NCBI GenBank assembly: GCA_035945995.1
Contig: DASYZR010000116.1
Span: 1-64,000, forward strand
Length of the DNA: 64,000 nt
Direction: 5' to 3'
Source: a bacterium
Lineage (GTDB): Bacteria > Sysuimicrobiota > Sysuimicrobiia > Sysuimicrobiales > Segetimicrobiaceae
Made by a program: the position numbers and the translations under genes. A model generated the notes under the pieces. It was not told where the DNA came from, searched no databases, and saw only the letters and a list, made by a program, of their open reading frames with translations. Each line of letters starts with the position of its first letter. Position 1 is the stretch's first letter. Below, in pieces: positions 37,788 to 46,420 of the stretch.

Positions 37788-39125
37788 TCAGTACGCCTGG
37801 AAGAATTGGGTGAGCCCTTTGACCAGCGACGTCCCAAGTCCCGTCACGAAGTTGTAGCCCGGGCCCGCCGTACAGATGGCGCCGCAGCTCCCGTTGCTTC
37901 CCGACGTGATGTCGCGGTAATCGATCGAGTACCAAGTCGGAGGTGCCGCCGCATAGGCGAGGGAGTAACTGGAGTTGCTGCCACCGAGAGAGGATTTCCC
38001 GATAGCCTTGCGCGCGCTGTTCAGGACCGCGATGACGGCCGACCAACTGGGGGCGCTGAAGCTCGTCCCGCCTACTTGGAACCAGCCGGATTGGCCATTG
38101 TAGCCGGTCGAATCATAGATCGGCACTCCCGTGTAAGGATCGGCATCAAAGGAAACGTCGGGGACGCCTCGATGACCTCCCGTTGCCGGGATGGAGTAGT
38201 TGGATTGATATTGAGGCTCCGTTTCATAGGCGCTGATTCCTCCGCCCGACCCGCTCCAGGCCGTCTCGGGGCCCGTGAGGTTGCCGTAACTATCGAGTGG
38301 GAGACTCGTCCCGCCAACACTCACGACGTAGGGGGAGGCGGCGGGCCACACGACCCCACTGCCCGAATCGCCAGACCCGGCGACGAACACCACCCCCGGA
38401 TTGCTGCTAAAATAGCTATCGAGGCTTGATTCTCCGGAGAATTCCGGCGTGTCCCAGCTCATGGAGACCACCGTGACACCGTAGGGGACGGCGGTCGAGT
38501 CGGAATTTAGCATGTCGGAGAGCGAGCTGCTGTTGGCTTCAACAAGCAGGATATCCGCTCCGGGCGCGATGGCATGAGCCCACTGCGTGTCCAACGCTTG
38601 CTCGAGCGCCCAGGTAGCATCGACGGTCTGGCCGCTGATCTTGCATCCCTTCTTCGCATGGCAGTTACCCCCGCCTCCACCACCCCCGCCTCCCCCGCCA
38701 CCACTGGGAGGCGGAGTGTAACTGCCCCCACCGCCGGTCGAACCTTCCGGAATCACCTGGAAGCAAGGGTGTGGCCCGGCGGTCACGGTACAAGAGGCCG
38801 TATTCGGCAGACCGTACATGGAAGGCAGGTTGAACGTCGCGATAAACGTCTGGAGGTCGCTCGCGGCCGTGGGATACTGGTAGGCGTCGACGATTGCGAT
38901 GATTTGGCCGGCACCGCTGTACGAGACCTGGTCGATCCCGTACGCATGCCGGATTTGAGCCGGTGAATAGCCGCTCGGGCCGGTCGTGGCATTGCCGCGA
39001 ACATGGACCGGATGCCTGACCAGAATCTTCGAAGGAGGCTCACCGATCGCGGATCCGATTTGAGCCGCAGTCATGAGCGTTCCGACCAAGAGAACTGCTG
39101 TGATGCCCAAAGCGGCGCGTTTCAT
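37788..39125 (-). CDS. Secreted sedolisin-type serine-carboxyl peptidase (S53)
   Basis: Acid-active secreted endopeptidase family. Catalytic residues fit the sedolisin plan: Glu175 and Asp179 (WALEQALDTQW), oxyanion Asp253 (VAGSGDSGSG) and nucleophile Ser355 (VGGTSFSAPSW); a calcium-site-like end is near the C-terminus. The N-terminal signal peptide is MKRAALGITAVLLVGTLMTAA. The usual long propeptide is missing; only about 50 residues precede the catalytic core, and a 12-glycine run (142-153) interrupts the early part. ATG 39125 follows a strong G-rich site; the open frame starts further upstream. It lies between the two PEP-CTERM genes but has no PEP tail itself. Confidence 0.88.
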   Translation of the reverse strand: MKRAALGITAVLLVGTLMTAAQIGSAIGEPPSKILVRHPVHVRGNATTGPSGYSPAQIRHAYGIDQVSYSGAGQIIAIVDAYQYPTAASDLQTFIATFNLPSMYGLPNTASCTVTAGPHPCFQVIPEGSTGGGGSYTPPPSGGGGGGGGGGGGNCHAKKGCKISGQTVDATWALEQALDTQWAHAIAPGADILLVEANSSSLSDMLNSDSTAVPYGVTVVSMSWDTPEFSGESSLDSYFSSNPGVVFVAGSGDSGSGVVWPAASPYVVSVGGTSLPLDSYGNLTGPETAWSGSGGGISAYETEPQYQSNYSIPATGGHRGVPDVSFDADPYTGVPIYDSTGYNGQSGWFQVGGTSFSAPSWSAVIAVLNSARKAIGKSSLGGSNSSYSLAYAAAPPTWYSIDYRDITSGSNGSCGAICTAGPGYNFVTGLGTSLVKGLTQFFQAY

Positions 39126-39440
39126 CCGACCCCCCCCTGCTCTCAGGGACATCAAGGCGTTATCGCTCGACCGATCCTGCTTCCTTATGCACATCTTTCG
39201 GTGGAAACAGGACCTTTCGGCGTGAACGCGCCTAGCCGAGCTTCAGGGCGGCACGGCCAGCATTGGGACGAGATCCGCCCAAATTTCGTGTAGCCTCCTT
39301 CAAACGTCTCTAAATTCAAGTGTGAATCTGCCCTTGACGGCTCGGGCGGTTTCGGCGGAACGGCCCGTGCTACGGATTCATCCGCTGGACACCGAGTTCC
39401 GTTCTGACGAAGGAGAGACGTCCGCGGGCCATTTTTGTAA

Positions 39441-39502
39441 GGTGTAGTTGCCTAGGAAGGTGTAGTTGCCTAGGTAGGAAGGTGTAGTTGCCTAGGTAGG
39501 AA
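39441..39502. repeat. Three direct repeats of GGTGTAGTTGCCTAGG
   Basis: Identical 16-base copies start at 39441, 39459 and 39481, with periods 18 and 22. The last two are followed by TAGGAA. They lie directly upstream of the promoter candidate of the second PEP-CTERM gene, a position expected for activator or repressor binding. Confidence 0.9.
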
Positions 39503-39513
39503 GGGCTGACGGC

Positions 39514-39542
39514 TTGGCAAGGGTTGTAGTTCATGTGATAGG
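39514..39542 (+). promoter_or_regulatory. Weak promoter candidate for PEP-CTERM 2
   Basis: TTGGCA (39514-39519) and GATAGG (39537-39542) are 17 bases apart, and the latter has an extended TGT before it. Match to consensus is partial, which would agree with dependence on an activator bound at the adjacent repeats. Confidence 0.4.
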
Positions 39543-39636
39543 GTCAAATCGTTCAAAGGAGTGGAGGAGTCGGCGGGAGCAAAGAGCTACTTTCCTCTTG
39601 GGTGAAAGGCAGAATCCGCGCCGAAGGAGTGCAACG

Positions 39637-40308
39637 ATGATTACGAAATTGGCGGGAATCGCACTTTTGGCTGGAGTGCTTCTCGTGGTGGGAGCAACCA
39701 ATGCGCAGGCTACGACCGTGGCCATCAATAGCGGAGCGGGTGTGCCTTATACTCAGACCGCGGGCACGGGTTGCCCGACCCCGACGGGTGCCAGCACGAC
39801 GATCACACCCAATCCCTTGTGGGTCGCGGCTCCGGCCGGCTCCGCGTGGATCTCGTGTGGCAGTAACGGTGGCGCCATCGGAGGTGCCACTATCAGCACG
39901 GGCGGTGTCATAAACTTCACCCAAACCTTCATCCTTCCGGCGGGCCCAATCTCCGGTGGAACGCTCTTGATTGCGGCGGACGACACGACCGGAGTGTTAC
40001 TGAATGGCATAACACTCGCGACCGCCGGCGGCCCAGTGGGAACCCATTGCGTAGTGAGCGGCATTACGTGCACCTCGCTGACCACGCTCGCCCTTCCGGC
40101 CGGGGACCTGATACCGGGCGGGAACGTCTTGCTCTTCGACGTACACGAGCTTGACGGGGACGGGACGGGCATCGTGTACTCCGGTGCGGTGAGTGTCGTG
40201 CCGGAGCCGGGATCCGTGCTCCTATTCGGCACGGGCCTGATGGGGCTCGTAGGGATGAGGTTCAACCGCAGAAGGAAGAGCGGCGAGCGGCGGGCGATTC
40301 CCGCGTGA
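39637..40308 (+). CDS. PEP-CTERM exported protein 2
   Basis: Signal peptide MITKLAGIALLAGVLLVVGATNAQA with cleavage likely before TTVAI, then a 160-residue Gly/Thr/Ile-rich beta-type body with four cysteines (CPTPTG, ISCGS, HCVVS, ITCTS) that may pair after export, and a complete sorting signal: VPEPGS, hydrophobic VLLFGTGLMGLVGM, and RFNRRRKSGERR. The start ATG 39637 has AAGGAG seven bases upstream; the open frame starts earlier without a site. The body sequence differs from PEP-CTERM 1, so the two share only sorting. Cell-surface or matrix component by inference. Confidence 0.9.
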   Translation: MITKLAGIALLAGVLLVVGATNAQATTVAINSGAGVPYTQTAGTGCPTPTGASTTITPNPLWVAAPAGSAWISCGSNGGAIGGATISTGGVINFTQTFILPAGPISGGTLLIAADDTTGVLLNGITLATAGGPVGTHCVVSGITCTSLTTLALPAGDLIPGGNVLLFDVHELDGDGTGIVYSGAVSVVPEPGSVLLFGTGLMGLVGMRFNRRRKSGERRAIPA

Positions 40309-40345
40309 GTACGGCTTAGCCAGAGATCAACAACTTTATCGACTC

Positions 40346-40381
40346 AAGAGAGCCGCGGAGGGGAGATCCGACGGCTTTCTT
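40346..40381 (+). terminator. Terminator or attenuator after PEP-CTERM 2
   Basis: AAGAGAGCCG pairs with CGGCTTTCTT (one mismatch) around a 16-base loop, followed by TTGTTT. It lies 40 bases after the PEP-CTERM stop and 39 bases before the TPR gene, and may end the abundant PEP-CTERM message while allowing some readthrough. Confidence 0.6.
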
Positions 40382-40419
40382 GTTTGAATTCGGACGGCGA
40401 GGAGAGTGTTTACACCAAG

Positions 40420-42612
40420 ATGTCGCGGACGTTGAAGACACGGCCCGTATTGCTGATCCTGGCCTGCGTCGTGCTGCTAGGCGCGGTCTGGGGAATCGCA
40501 CGGGAGCGCACCCCTGCGGCGCGTCAAGCGCGATACTGGACCCGCGGGAACGCGGCGCTAGCGGCAGGACGCTATCCGGAAGCGATTCTCGATTTCAGGA
40601 GTGCGCTGCAGTTCACCCAACGCTCAGCCCCGGTGTATTACAAGCTCGGTCTCGCGTACCTGCGCGCGGGCGAGATCGGGCCGGCTTATCAGGGGCTGAC
40701 GAAGAGTCTCGACCTGGACCCGGCCAACTCCGACGCCCGCCTCGCATTGGGAGAGGTTCTCATTCTCGCCGGCCGGTACATCGGGGCCGGCGATCAAGCG
40801 GTGTTGGTTCTTAAGCGGGAGCCCAGCAACGCGCACGCGCATGTGGTGCTCGGCCGCAGCCTCGCGGGCCGGAAAGACTTGACCGCCGCAAGGCGCGAGG
40901 CGAACGAAGCGCTCCGGGTCGATCCAAAGTTCGCGGACGCCTACGTGCTGCTCGGATCGCTGGACGAAGCCCAGGGTGACTATGCGGGAGCCGGAGAGGC
41001 CTATGCGCGGGGGGTGCGCCTCGGTTCGGACCCCGACCCGCGCCTGGCACTGGCGGGGTTTCTGGAGCGGCACGCCCGGTGGGACGCCGCGGAACAAGCA
41101 CTCAGGGATGCCGTCCGTGCGTTCCCGCGGCGGGCGGAACCCTATCTCGCGCTTGGCGACCTCTACGCGTCCCGGCAGAAGCCTGCGGACGCGGAGAGCC
41201 AATATCAGAAGGCTCAGTCGCTCGCCCCATCGTCCGCGGTACCCGATTTGCGGATCGCGGACCTTCTGATGTCCCAGAACCGGCTTGATGAGGCGAAGGC
41301 CACCGTCGACAAGCTCGTGGCTCGCGATCCGCAGAATTCCGCGGCACACCTCCTTCTTGGGAAGATCCACCTTGTACGCGGCGACGTGAACCCGGCGATT
41401 ACGGAGTTAGAGGCCGCGGTGGGCGGCCAGCCCGGCGTGCCGCTGGCGCACGATCTCCTCGCCCACGCCTATCTGCTCAAAGGCGATACGGCCTCCGCAC
41501 GGGCGCAGCTTCTTGAAAGTCTGAAACTCGATCCTCGGCTCACCGATGCAAGGGTGACGCTGGCGAATCTGGAGTTGCAATCGGGAAATCCAACGGCGGC
41601 TGAGGCTGAGCTCAAGGACTACGTGACGGCCGACCCCAAGGGCTATGCTGCCCACATGCTCTTGGGGGCATTCTATGTGAACCAGAAGGCCCTCCCCCAG
41701 GCCTTTGCGACGTACCAGCAGGCGATCGCGCTTGCACCACGGAACCCCGCACCGTACGTCAGGCTGGGCGTCGCCTACCGCCTGGCGGGCCGGGGCGACG
41801 ATGCCGTCCGGGAGTTCGAAACCGCCCTTACGCTTCAGCCTGATTCCGCCGAGGCCCTCAGAGAAGAGGCCGTAACCTATCTGCAAGAGAAGGAACCGGC
41901 CCGCGCGGTGCAGCGGGTCGAGGCCCAGGTCGCCCGGGTGCCGAAGAGCGCGCTGCTGCAAACGTTACGCGGCGAAGTCTACGAGACCGTGGGGGACCGC
42001 ACAAGGGCGGAAGAGGCCTTCTACCGGGCCATTTCAACGGAGCCGAACGTGCTGGCACCATATCTATCACTCGGCAGCCTGTACGCCGACAACAAGGCGT
42101 ACGAGATGGCGGCGGGCAAATACGAAGAGGCAATCCGTCTGAACCCCCGTTTCGTCCCTGCCTATGCCATCCTGGGGATGCTGTACGAAAGACTCGGTAA
42201 CGTGGACCGGTCGAGGGAGTACTACAAGCAAGCGCTCGCGCAGGATCCGCGCTTCGGTCCGGCGGCCAACAACCTGGCGTGGTCGTACATCGAGCACGGC
42301 GGCGATCTCAAGCAGGCCCTGACCCTCGCCCAGACCGCGTGGCTGGCCATGCCAAACGACCCCCACGTGGCTGATACGCTCGGATGGGCGTACTACAAGA
42401 CCGGCGCGGTCCAGAAGGCCGTGCCGCTCCTTCAGCGAGGCGCACGGCAGTTGGCGGACGATCCGGTCGTTCACTATCACCTCGGCCTGGCCTACTACCG
42501 TTCGGGCAATGGCGAGATGGCCAAGCAGGAGTTACGCCGGGCACTCGCGATCAGGCAGGATTTCAGGGGAGTTGACGATGCCCGTCGGACGCTGGCGGGT
42601 CTCGGCGGGTAG
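40420..42612 (+). CDS. Large TPR protein associated with the PEP-CTERM/exosortase locus
   Basis: After one membrane segment (about 9-27, RPVLLILACVVLLGAVWG) the 730-residue protein is built almost entirely of tetratricopeptide repeats, about 17, recognisable as the W/Y-L-G-Y-A-P pattern (AYVLLGSLDEAQGDYAGA, APYLSLGSLYADNKAYEMA, PAYAILGMLYERLGNVDRS). It resembles PrsT-type TPR proteins found with exosortase systems, but lacks a lipobox cysteine at the start. ATG 40420 is chosen; GGAGAG lies 12 bases upstream, and a TTG 12 codons earlier is possible. Likely a periplasmic scaffold for secretion or polysaccharide assembly. Confidence 0.82.
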   Translation: MSRTLKTRPVLLILACVVLLGAVWGIARERTPAARQARYWTRGNAALAAGRYPEAILDFRSALQFTQRSAPVYYKLGLAYLRAGEIGPAYQGLTKSLDLDPANSDARLALGEVLILAGRYIGAGDQAVLVLKREPSNAHAHVVLGRSLAGRKDLTAARREANEALRVDPKFADAYVLLGSLDEAQGDYAGAGEAYARGVRLGSDPDPRLALAGFLERHARWDAAEQALRDAVRAFPRRAEPYLALGDLYASRQKPADAESQYQKAQSLAPSSAVPDLRIADLLMSQNRLDEAKATVDKLVARDPQNSAAHLLLGKIHLVRGDVNPAITELEAAVGGQPGVPLAHDLLAHAYLLKGDTASARAQLLESLKLDPRLTDARVTLANLELQSGNPTAAEAELKDYVTADPKGYAAHMLLGAFYVNQKALPQAFATYQQAIALAPRNPAPYVRLGVAYRLAGRGDDAVREFETALTLQPDSAEALREEAVTYLQEKEPARAVQRVEAQVARVPKSALLQTLRGEVYETVGDRTRAEEAFYRAISTEPNVLAPYLSLGSLYADNKAYEMAAGKYEEAIRLNPRFVPAYAILGMLYERLGNVDRSREYYKQALAQDPRFGPAANNLAWSYIEHGGDLKQALTLAQTAWLAMPNDPHVADTLGWAYYKTGAVQKAVPLLQRGARQLADDPVVHYHLGLAYYRSGNGEMAKQELRRALAIRQDFRGVDDARRTLAGLGG

Positions 42613-42656
42613 GGTTTGGCCGCGGCAAACGAACCAGCCCTGTCAAGGAACTCTCC

Positions 42657-42694
42657 AACCGGGGGTGTTTAGAAAGAACCCCCGGTTCCCTTTT
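42657..42694 (+). terminator. Rho-independent terminator after the TPR gene
   Basis: A perfect 10-base stem, AACCGGGGGT with ACCCCCGGTT, around an 11-base loop, followed by CCCTTTT on the plus strand. It ends the transcript from 40.4 kb, so the downstream Gly-rich and glycosidase-like genes need their own promoter. Confidence 0.85.
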
Positions 42695-42825
42695 GTGAGA
42701 CCGTGCGCGCTTTGAGACGTTCCCGGGTCGTCAAACATACGTGGATTGGGCACAATTTGAAGGCCTGGACCCCGGTTTGGGTCCAAGGCTGGCAGTCTGT
42801 CTCCAAAGTCCGAAGGGGGGATCCG

Positions 42826-43866
42826 ATGCCAGACGTCGGAGCATCCGATCTTCGCGGCAGTTTCCACAAAGGCGCACCGAAGCGTTGGCGACGGAAAGCT
42901 TCAACCGCAACCGCATTGACCGCTTATGTTCTGAGCACGGTCATGGCGATGCCCGCGGTCAGTGGCGGGATTTCTACATTGATAACGCCAGGAAGTGCGC
43001 TGGGTCCCGTGAGCTTGGGGATGTCGGAAAAGCAAGTCACTGCCATCCTAGGCTCTTCGGAGCGTACGCAATCAGGGGCATTGACGTTCCCACGTTGGGC
43101 GATAACTGTGGACTTCCGAAAGGGGAATGCCATACGAATTGGCACCCTCAGTCCGCTCTTTCGGACGATTCAAGATCTGCGAGTGGGAGTATCTCACGCG
43201 AGAGCCACTCAACTCATTGGCGACCAGAATGAGGTCCTCGACGCCGCGGGTACCTATCTCACTGTCCTTTATCCCTTTGAGGGCGTAGGCCTCGTGTTCC
43301 GCGATGATCGCGCGATCGAGATATTCATCCAGCCGCCTCTCCACGTACATCCTTCGATCGCAAGGATACTCCCACTGGATCCGGCCCCGAGCCAACCGGT
43401 CCAGTCCGGCAACAAGGCAGCGGTCAGTGATAGTGCCACAGGGAGCGGTGGCGGCGGTGCTGACACTGGAGGCAGTGGCGGTGGCGGCGGTGGTGCTGGG
43501 AGCAGTAGTGGTGGCGGCACCACTGGAGGTGCCAATGCGACCGGTAATCCGGCCGCTGGCAATCCTGTTAGCGCGACCAATGGTAGCACGACGAGCAGTG
43601 GAGGGGCGAGCAATGGCTCTGGGGCCGGCGCCAGCCCCGGACCTAGCACGCCTCTTGCCGGGACCGATGACACCGCGGTAGCCTTTGCCGGCGCTCCCAG
43701 CAGCTTCGGTGCCGAGTTGGCAGTCAACGGTGGAACGCTCTCCGTCGCGGCTCCTCTGAACGGTGCTAAGAGGCTGTTTGAGCCAGGGCCTGTAGCGTCC
43801 TCAGGAGGGACAATTACGGACTCGTTTGCGCCGATGGGTGTGCACGTATACGTTTCGGCGCCGTAA
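42826..43866 (+). CDS. Exported Gly/Ser-rich protein with BamE-like repeats (unknown function)
   Basis: I do not recognise the family. After a basic start and a hydrophobic segment (STATALTAYVLSTVMAMPAVS) come two similar blocks with the pattern G-x-S-x-x-x-V/A-x-x-L/I-G, then a beta strand (LGMSEKQVTAILGSS...ITVDFRKGNAIRI; VGVSHARATQLIGDQ...LVFRDDRAIEIF), reminiscent of tandem BamE/SmpA-type modules. A long Gly/Ser/Thr/Asn linker (about 215-300) follows, then a C-terminal strand region ending DSFAPMGVHVYVSAP that closely resembles the end of the next gene's product. ATG 42826 follows GGGGGGATCCG; a seven-base leader hairpin lies at 42766-42785. Base composition is AT-richer than the chromosome average. 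Confidence 0.65.
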   Translation: MPDVGASDLRGSFHKGAPKRWRRKASTATALTAYVLSTVMAMPAVSGGISTLITPGSALGPVSLGMSEKQVTAILGSSERTQSGALTFPRWAITVDFRKGNAIRIGTLSPLFRTIQDLRVGVSHARATQLIGDQNEVLDAAGTYLTVLYPFEGVGLVFRDDRAIEIFIQPPLHVHPSIARILPLDPAPSQPVQSGNKAAVSDSATGSGGGGADTGGSGGGGGGAGSSSGGGTTGGANATGNPAAGNPVSATNGSTTSSGGASNGSGAGASPGPSTPLAGTDDTAVAFAGAPSSFGAELAVNGGTLSVAAPLNGAKRLFEPGPVASSGGTITDSFAPMGVHVYVSAP

Positions 43867-43868
43867 TC

Positions 43869-45353
43869 ATGATGAAACTGCGACGAGACACTCTGAGCCA
43901 GTGGGCTGAGGACACCAGACACCGAACGTTGAGCCGCCGCGAGTTCGTCCGTCGGGCCGCCAGATTTGCCGGCGGCGCCGCGCTGAGCCTAGCCATGCTG
44001 GACAATGCTGAACCTGCCGCAGCGGGAACTCCTCCACCTGTGACCTCAACAGGAATCGATTCGAACAACAACTTCACTCTCAACGGCAAGCCGTTTCTTC
44101 TTATCCAGGGGGAGACTTTGGACTATGCATCCTGGGGACAAGCAGGCTATACGACGCAACAGGCAGACGCGAAACTAGCGCAGGCGGCGGCGGCGGGGCT
44201 GAACGTCGTTGTCGGCAACTGGTTCGGCATCGATACTCCTCTCTGGACCAATCACGGGATTTACTGGCACGGTTATTGCCTCCGCGACCTCGGAGTGGGG
44301 AACGATTGCCGAGGCGCGTGGCACACGCCCGCAGCACTGGCCAGTTCTTGCGCTCCGCAGATCGTCTCAAAGTACGCCTCTAAGCCGAACCTCATTGCAT
44401 GGATGCTCGACGGAGAATTGGAATTGGATTCAAGCGTCACTTCAGACCCGCAAGGAGTCGTCAATACCTACATGCAGGCTGAGAGTTACATTCGATCCAT
44501 TGATCCTGCGAAGCGGGTGAATTTTACCACGCTCGTGGCCGCGGGGCCGTGGACGCTCGCGTGCAACCCGAACGCGAACCAGGTTTCGATGCTCGAGATG
44601 GTGTTATCGTACCAATACCCGTGGATCGGGTTGCAAAAGCTCTGGGACGTTCTGAACTACTTCAATCAGCAGGTCCTGAGCCATCCCGCGGGACTCGGCT
44701 GGGTTCCCTCTGTTTCGACGACCGTAGTGAAGGAACTGCTGTCATACACCCACTCGGGACCAATACGTTCCTTCAACGAGGCCAATAGGTTTTTTTGGTT
44801 ACAGGTTGCGATGAACTGCCGGGCGTTCAGTGTCCTCTGGGGCGCGAACACGCGCGATCCTTCGCTGGCCCCCAACAGCGGTGACGCGGGCCTGCCTGCC
44901 GGATACCTGGATAGTTGGAATTGGACATGGCAGATTGTAGGGAACATCAAGTCCTTGGAGTCCGTGATCCTGGGACCGGGGAATTGGGCAAGGGTGCCCA
45001 CGACCCCGCAATTTTCTCCCTGGGCGCCCGGCGGAGGCATTCATCGCCCCAATCTCGACTATCTCTTCAAAGGCATCTATGCGGCCAAGAAGGTCGGCCC
45101 AGACGGCCACACCTACGTGGTCGCAATTAACATGCAGGAAAACGACACGGTAGGTACGGAGTTGCCGCTGAGACACGCCAGCCTGCACCTGGACCGGCCT
45201 ATTCGCAGTGCAACTCGTTTGTTCGATCGAACCTTGACAGCTCGGAAAGGGCCAAGTGCATTCGTCCCCATGACGGTTTCCGGAAATCGGATTATTGCGG
45301 ATTTTGAGCCGATGGAGGTGCACGTCTACAAACTGTCTGAAGATGAAATGTGA
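43869..45353 (+). CDS. Tat-exported glycoside-hydrolase-like protein
   Basis: The N-terminus has a twin-arginine signal (LSRREFVRRAARFAGG) with a hydrophobic stretch and an A-A-A-G cleavage region, so it is exported folded. The mature part begins FTLNGKPFLLIQGETL, and has TIM-barrel-type features of clan A glycosidases: GLNVVVGNWFGIDT, LIAWMLDGELELD (a possible acid/base Glu), FSVLWGANTRDPS. The C-terminal domain is beta-sandwich-like, ending DFEPMEVHVYKL. I cannot name the GH family or substrate. It starts three bases after the preceding stop; no clear ribosome-binding site. It precedes the exosortase gene by 158 bases and may act on the locus polysaccharide. Confidence 0.75.
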   Translation: MMKLRRDTLSQWAEDTRHRTLSRREFVRRAARFAGGAALSLAMLDNAEPAAAGTPPPVTSTGIDSNNNFTLNGKPFLLIQGETLDYASWGQAGYTTQQADAKLAQAAAAGLNVVVGNWFGIDTPLWTNHGIYWHGYCLRDLGVGNDCRGAWHTPAALASSCAPQIVSKYASKPNLIAWMLDGELELDSSVTSDPQGVVNTYMQAESYIRSIDPAKRVNFTTLVAAGPWTLACNPNANQVSMLEMVLSYQYPWIGLQKLWDVLNYFNQQVLSHPAGLGWVPSVSTTVVKELLSYTHSGPIRSFNEANRFFWLQVAMNCRAFSVLWGANTRDPSLAPNSGDAGLPAGYLDSWNWTWQIVGNIKSLESVILGPGNWARVPTTPQFSPWAPGGGIHRPNLDYLFKGIYAAKKVGPDGHTYVVAINMQENDTVGTELPLRHASLHLDRPIRSATRLFDRTLTARKGPSAFVPMTVSGNRIIADFEPMEVHVYKLSEDEM

Positions 45354-45511
45354 TGTTTGCCGAGCGGCCGCGGATTATCTACGATGACCGGTTGGATGGT
45401 CCTCATTCGATTGATGGAGCCGTTTCCTCCTTTTGATCGAGGGTCTGCAAACAACCCCTGCCTTAACATTGCTGAGAGATCACCGCGACGTCACCGCACG
45501 GGATAAGAGGA

Positions 45512-46420
45512 GTGCTGTCCGTTTCCAGTTCCGCCGTACCGGCTTCCGAGCGGCCGCGCCGAGAGTTGATCGGGGGGGTTCCCCTCGCTGTTGTCTTTCA
45601 GGTCGCCGCGCTGGGAGCCGTGATCGCCGTCCTTTACGGTCAAGCGTTCGCCGATCTCGCCTCACAATGGGCCGCTGACGAGAATTACTCGCACGGGTTC
45701 GTGATCCCTCTCATCAGTGCGTACCTCGTGTGGGAGCGGAGGCACGCGCTGTCCCGGTGCCGTGTACAGGGCTCCGCGTGGGGATACGCGCTACTCTTGC
45801 TCGCAGTGGCCCTGCTCATTCTTGGCCAGGCGGCGACCTTTGGGTACCCCGTCCGCCTGTCGTTTATCCTCGTGCTCGCCGGTCTCACGCTCTACCTTGC
45901 CGGCGGGCAGGTCCTGCGCATCCTCGCCTTCCCCTTCGCCTACCTCCTGTTCATGATCCCGCTTCCGGCCCCTGTCTTGACGAAAGTCGCGCTCCCCCTT
46001 CAACTCTTTGCCGCGCGGGTCGCTACGGGAGTGCTCGACGTGCTCAACGTCCCCGTGCTCCGTGAGGGCAACGTCATCGACCTCGCCACGATCAGGTTGG
46101 ATGTCGTGGAAGCATGTAGTGGCATCCGGTCGCTCATCGCGCTTCTCGCCCTTGCCACCATTTTCGCGTACTTTACCCAACGGACGTGGCGGGGGCGACT
46201 CACCCTCGTTCTCTCCGCCATCCCGATTGCGGTTGTGGCCAACGCTGCGCGCGTGACACTGACGGGGGTACTGACACAGACGTTTGGGCTGGCGGCCGCG
46301 ATGGGCTTCTATCACGAGTTTTCGGGATTGTTGGTCTTTGGGCTCGCATTCGCGTTGATGGTCGCCACAGGCTGGATGATTACGCGCGTCGATACTGCGA
46401 GCGCGAAGACGCCGGCATGA
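45512..46420 (+). CDS. Exosortase
   Basis: Integral membrane cysteine transpeptidase-like protein that processes PEP-CTERM signals. Eight helices are predicted. The conserved set is present: DENYSHGFVIPLISAYLVW (56-74), catalytic Cys202 in VVEACSGIRSL, Arg247 in VVANAARVTLTG and His268 in FYHEFSGLLVF. The length of 302 residues suits a stand-alone exosortase of the EpsH family. The start is taken as GTG 45512, but GAGGA abuts it, an unusual spacing; TTG 45569 is a weak alternative. Its stop overlaps the EpsI start as ATGA. It is presumably the enzyme for the two PEP-CTERM proteins upstream. Confidence 0.93.
   Translation: MLSVSSSAVPASERPRRELIGGVPLAVVFQVAALGAVIAVLYGQAFADLASQWAADENYSHGFVIPLISAYLVWERRHALSRCRVQGSAWGYALLLLAVALLILGQAATFGYPVRLSFILVLAGLTLYLAGGQVLRILAFPFAYLLFMIPLPAPVLTKVALPLQLFAARVATGVLDVLNVPVLREGNVIDLATIRLDVVEACSGIRSLIALLALATIFAYFTQRTWRGRLTLVLSAIPIAVVANAARVTLTGVLTQTFGLAAAMGFYHEFSGLLVFGLAFALMVATGWMITRVDTASAKTPA

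Larger units (their letters stand above)
39126..39636. other. 511-bp divergent region with triple repeat before PEP-CTERM 2
   Basis: Between the S53 peptidase and the second PEP-CTERM gene. It holds three direct repeats (39441-39502), a weak promoter candidate (39514-39542) and a ribosome-binding site AAGGAG seven bases before ATG 39637. The first 240 bases hold only a small hairpin GGCG/CGCC region; I see no gene. Confidence 0.6.

Noticed and set aside
39441-39502. CRISPR-like array
   Set aside because: Only three 16-base copies with 2- and 6-base spacers and no cas genes; better explained as operator repeats.
45433-45678. Small plus-strand frame overlapping the start of the exosortase gene
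   Set aside because: It lies in another frame across the real exosortase N-terminus and has no protein-like features.
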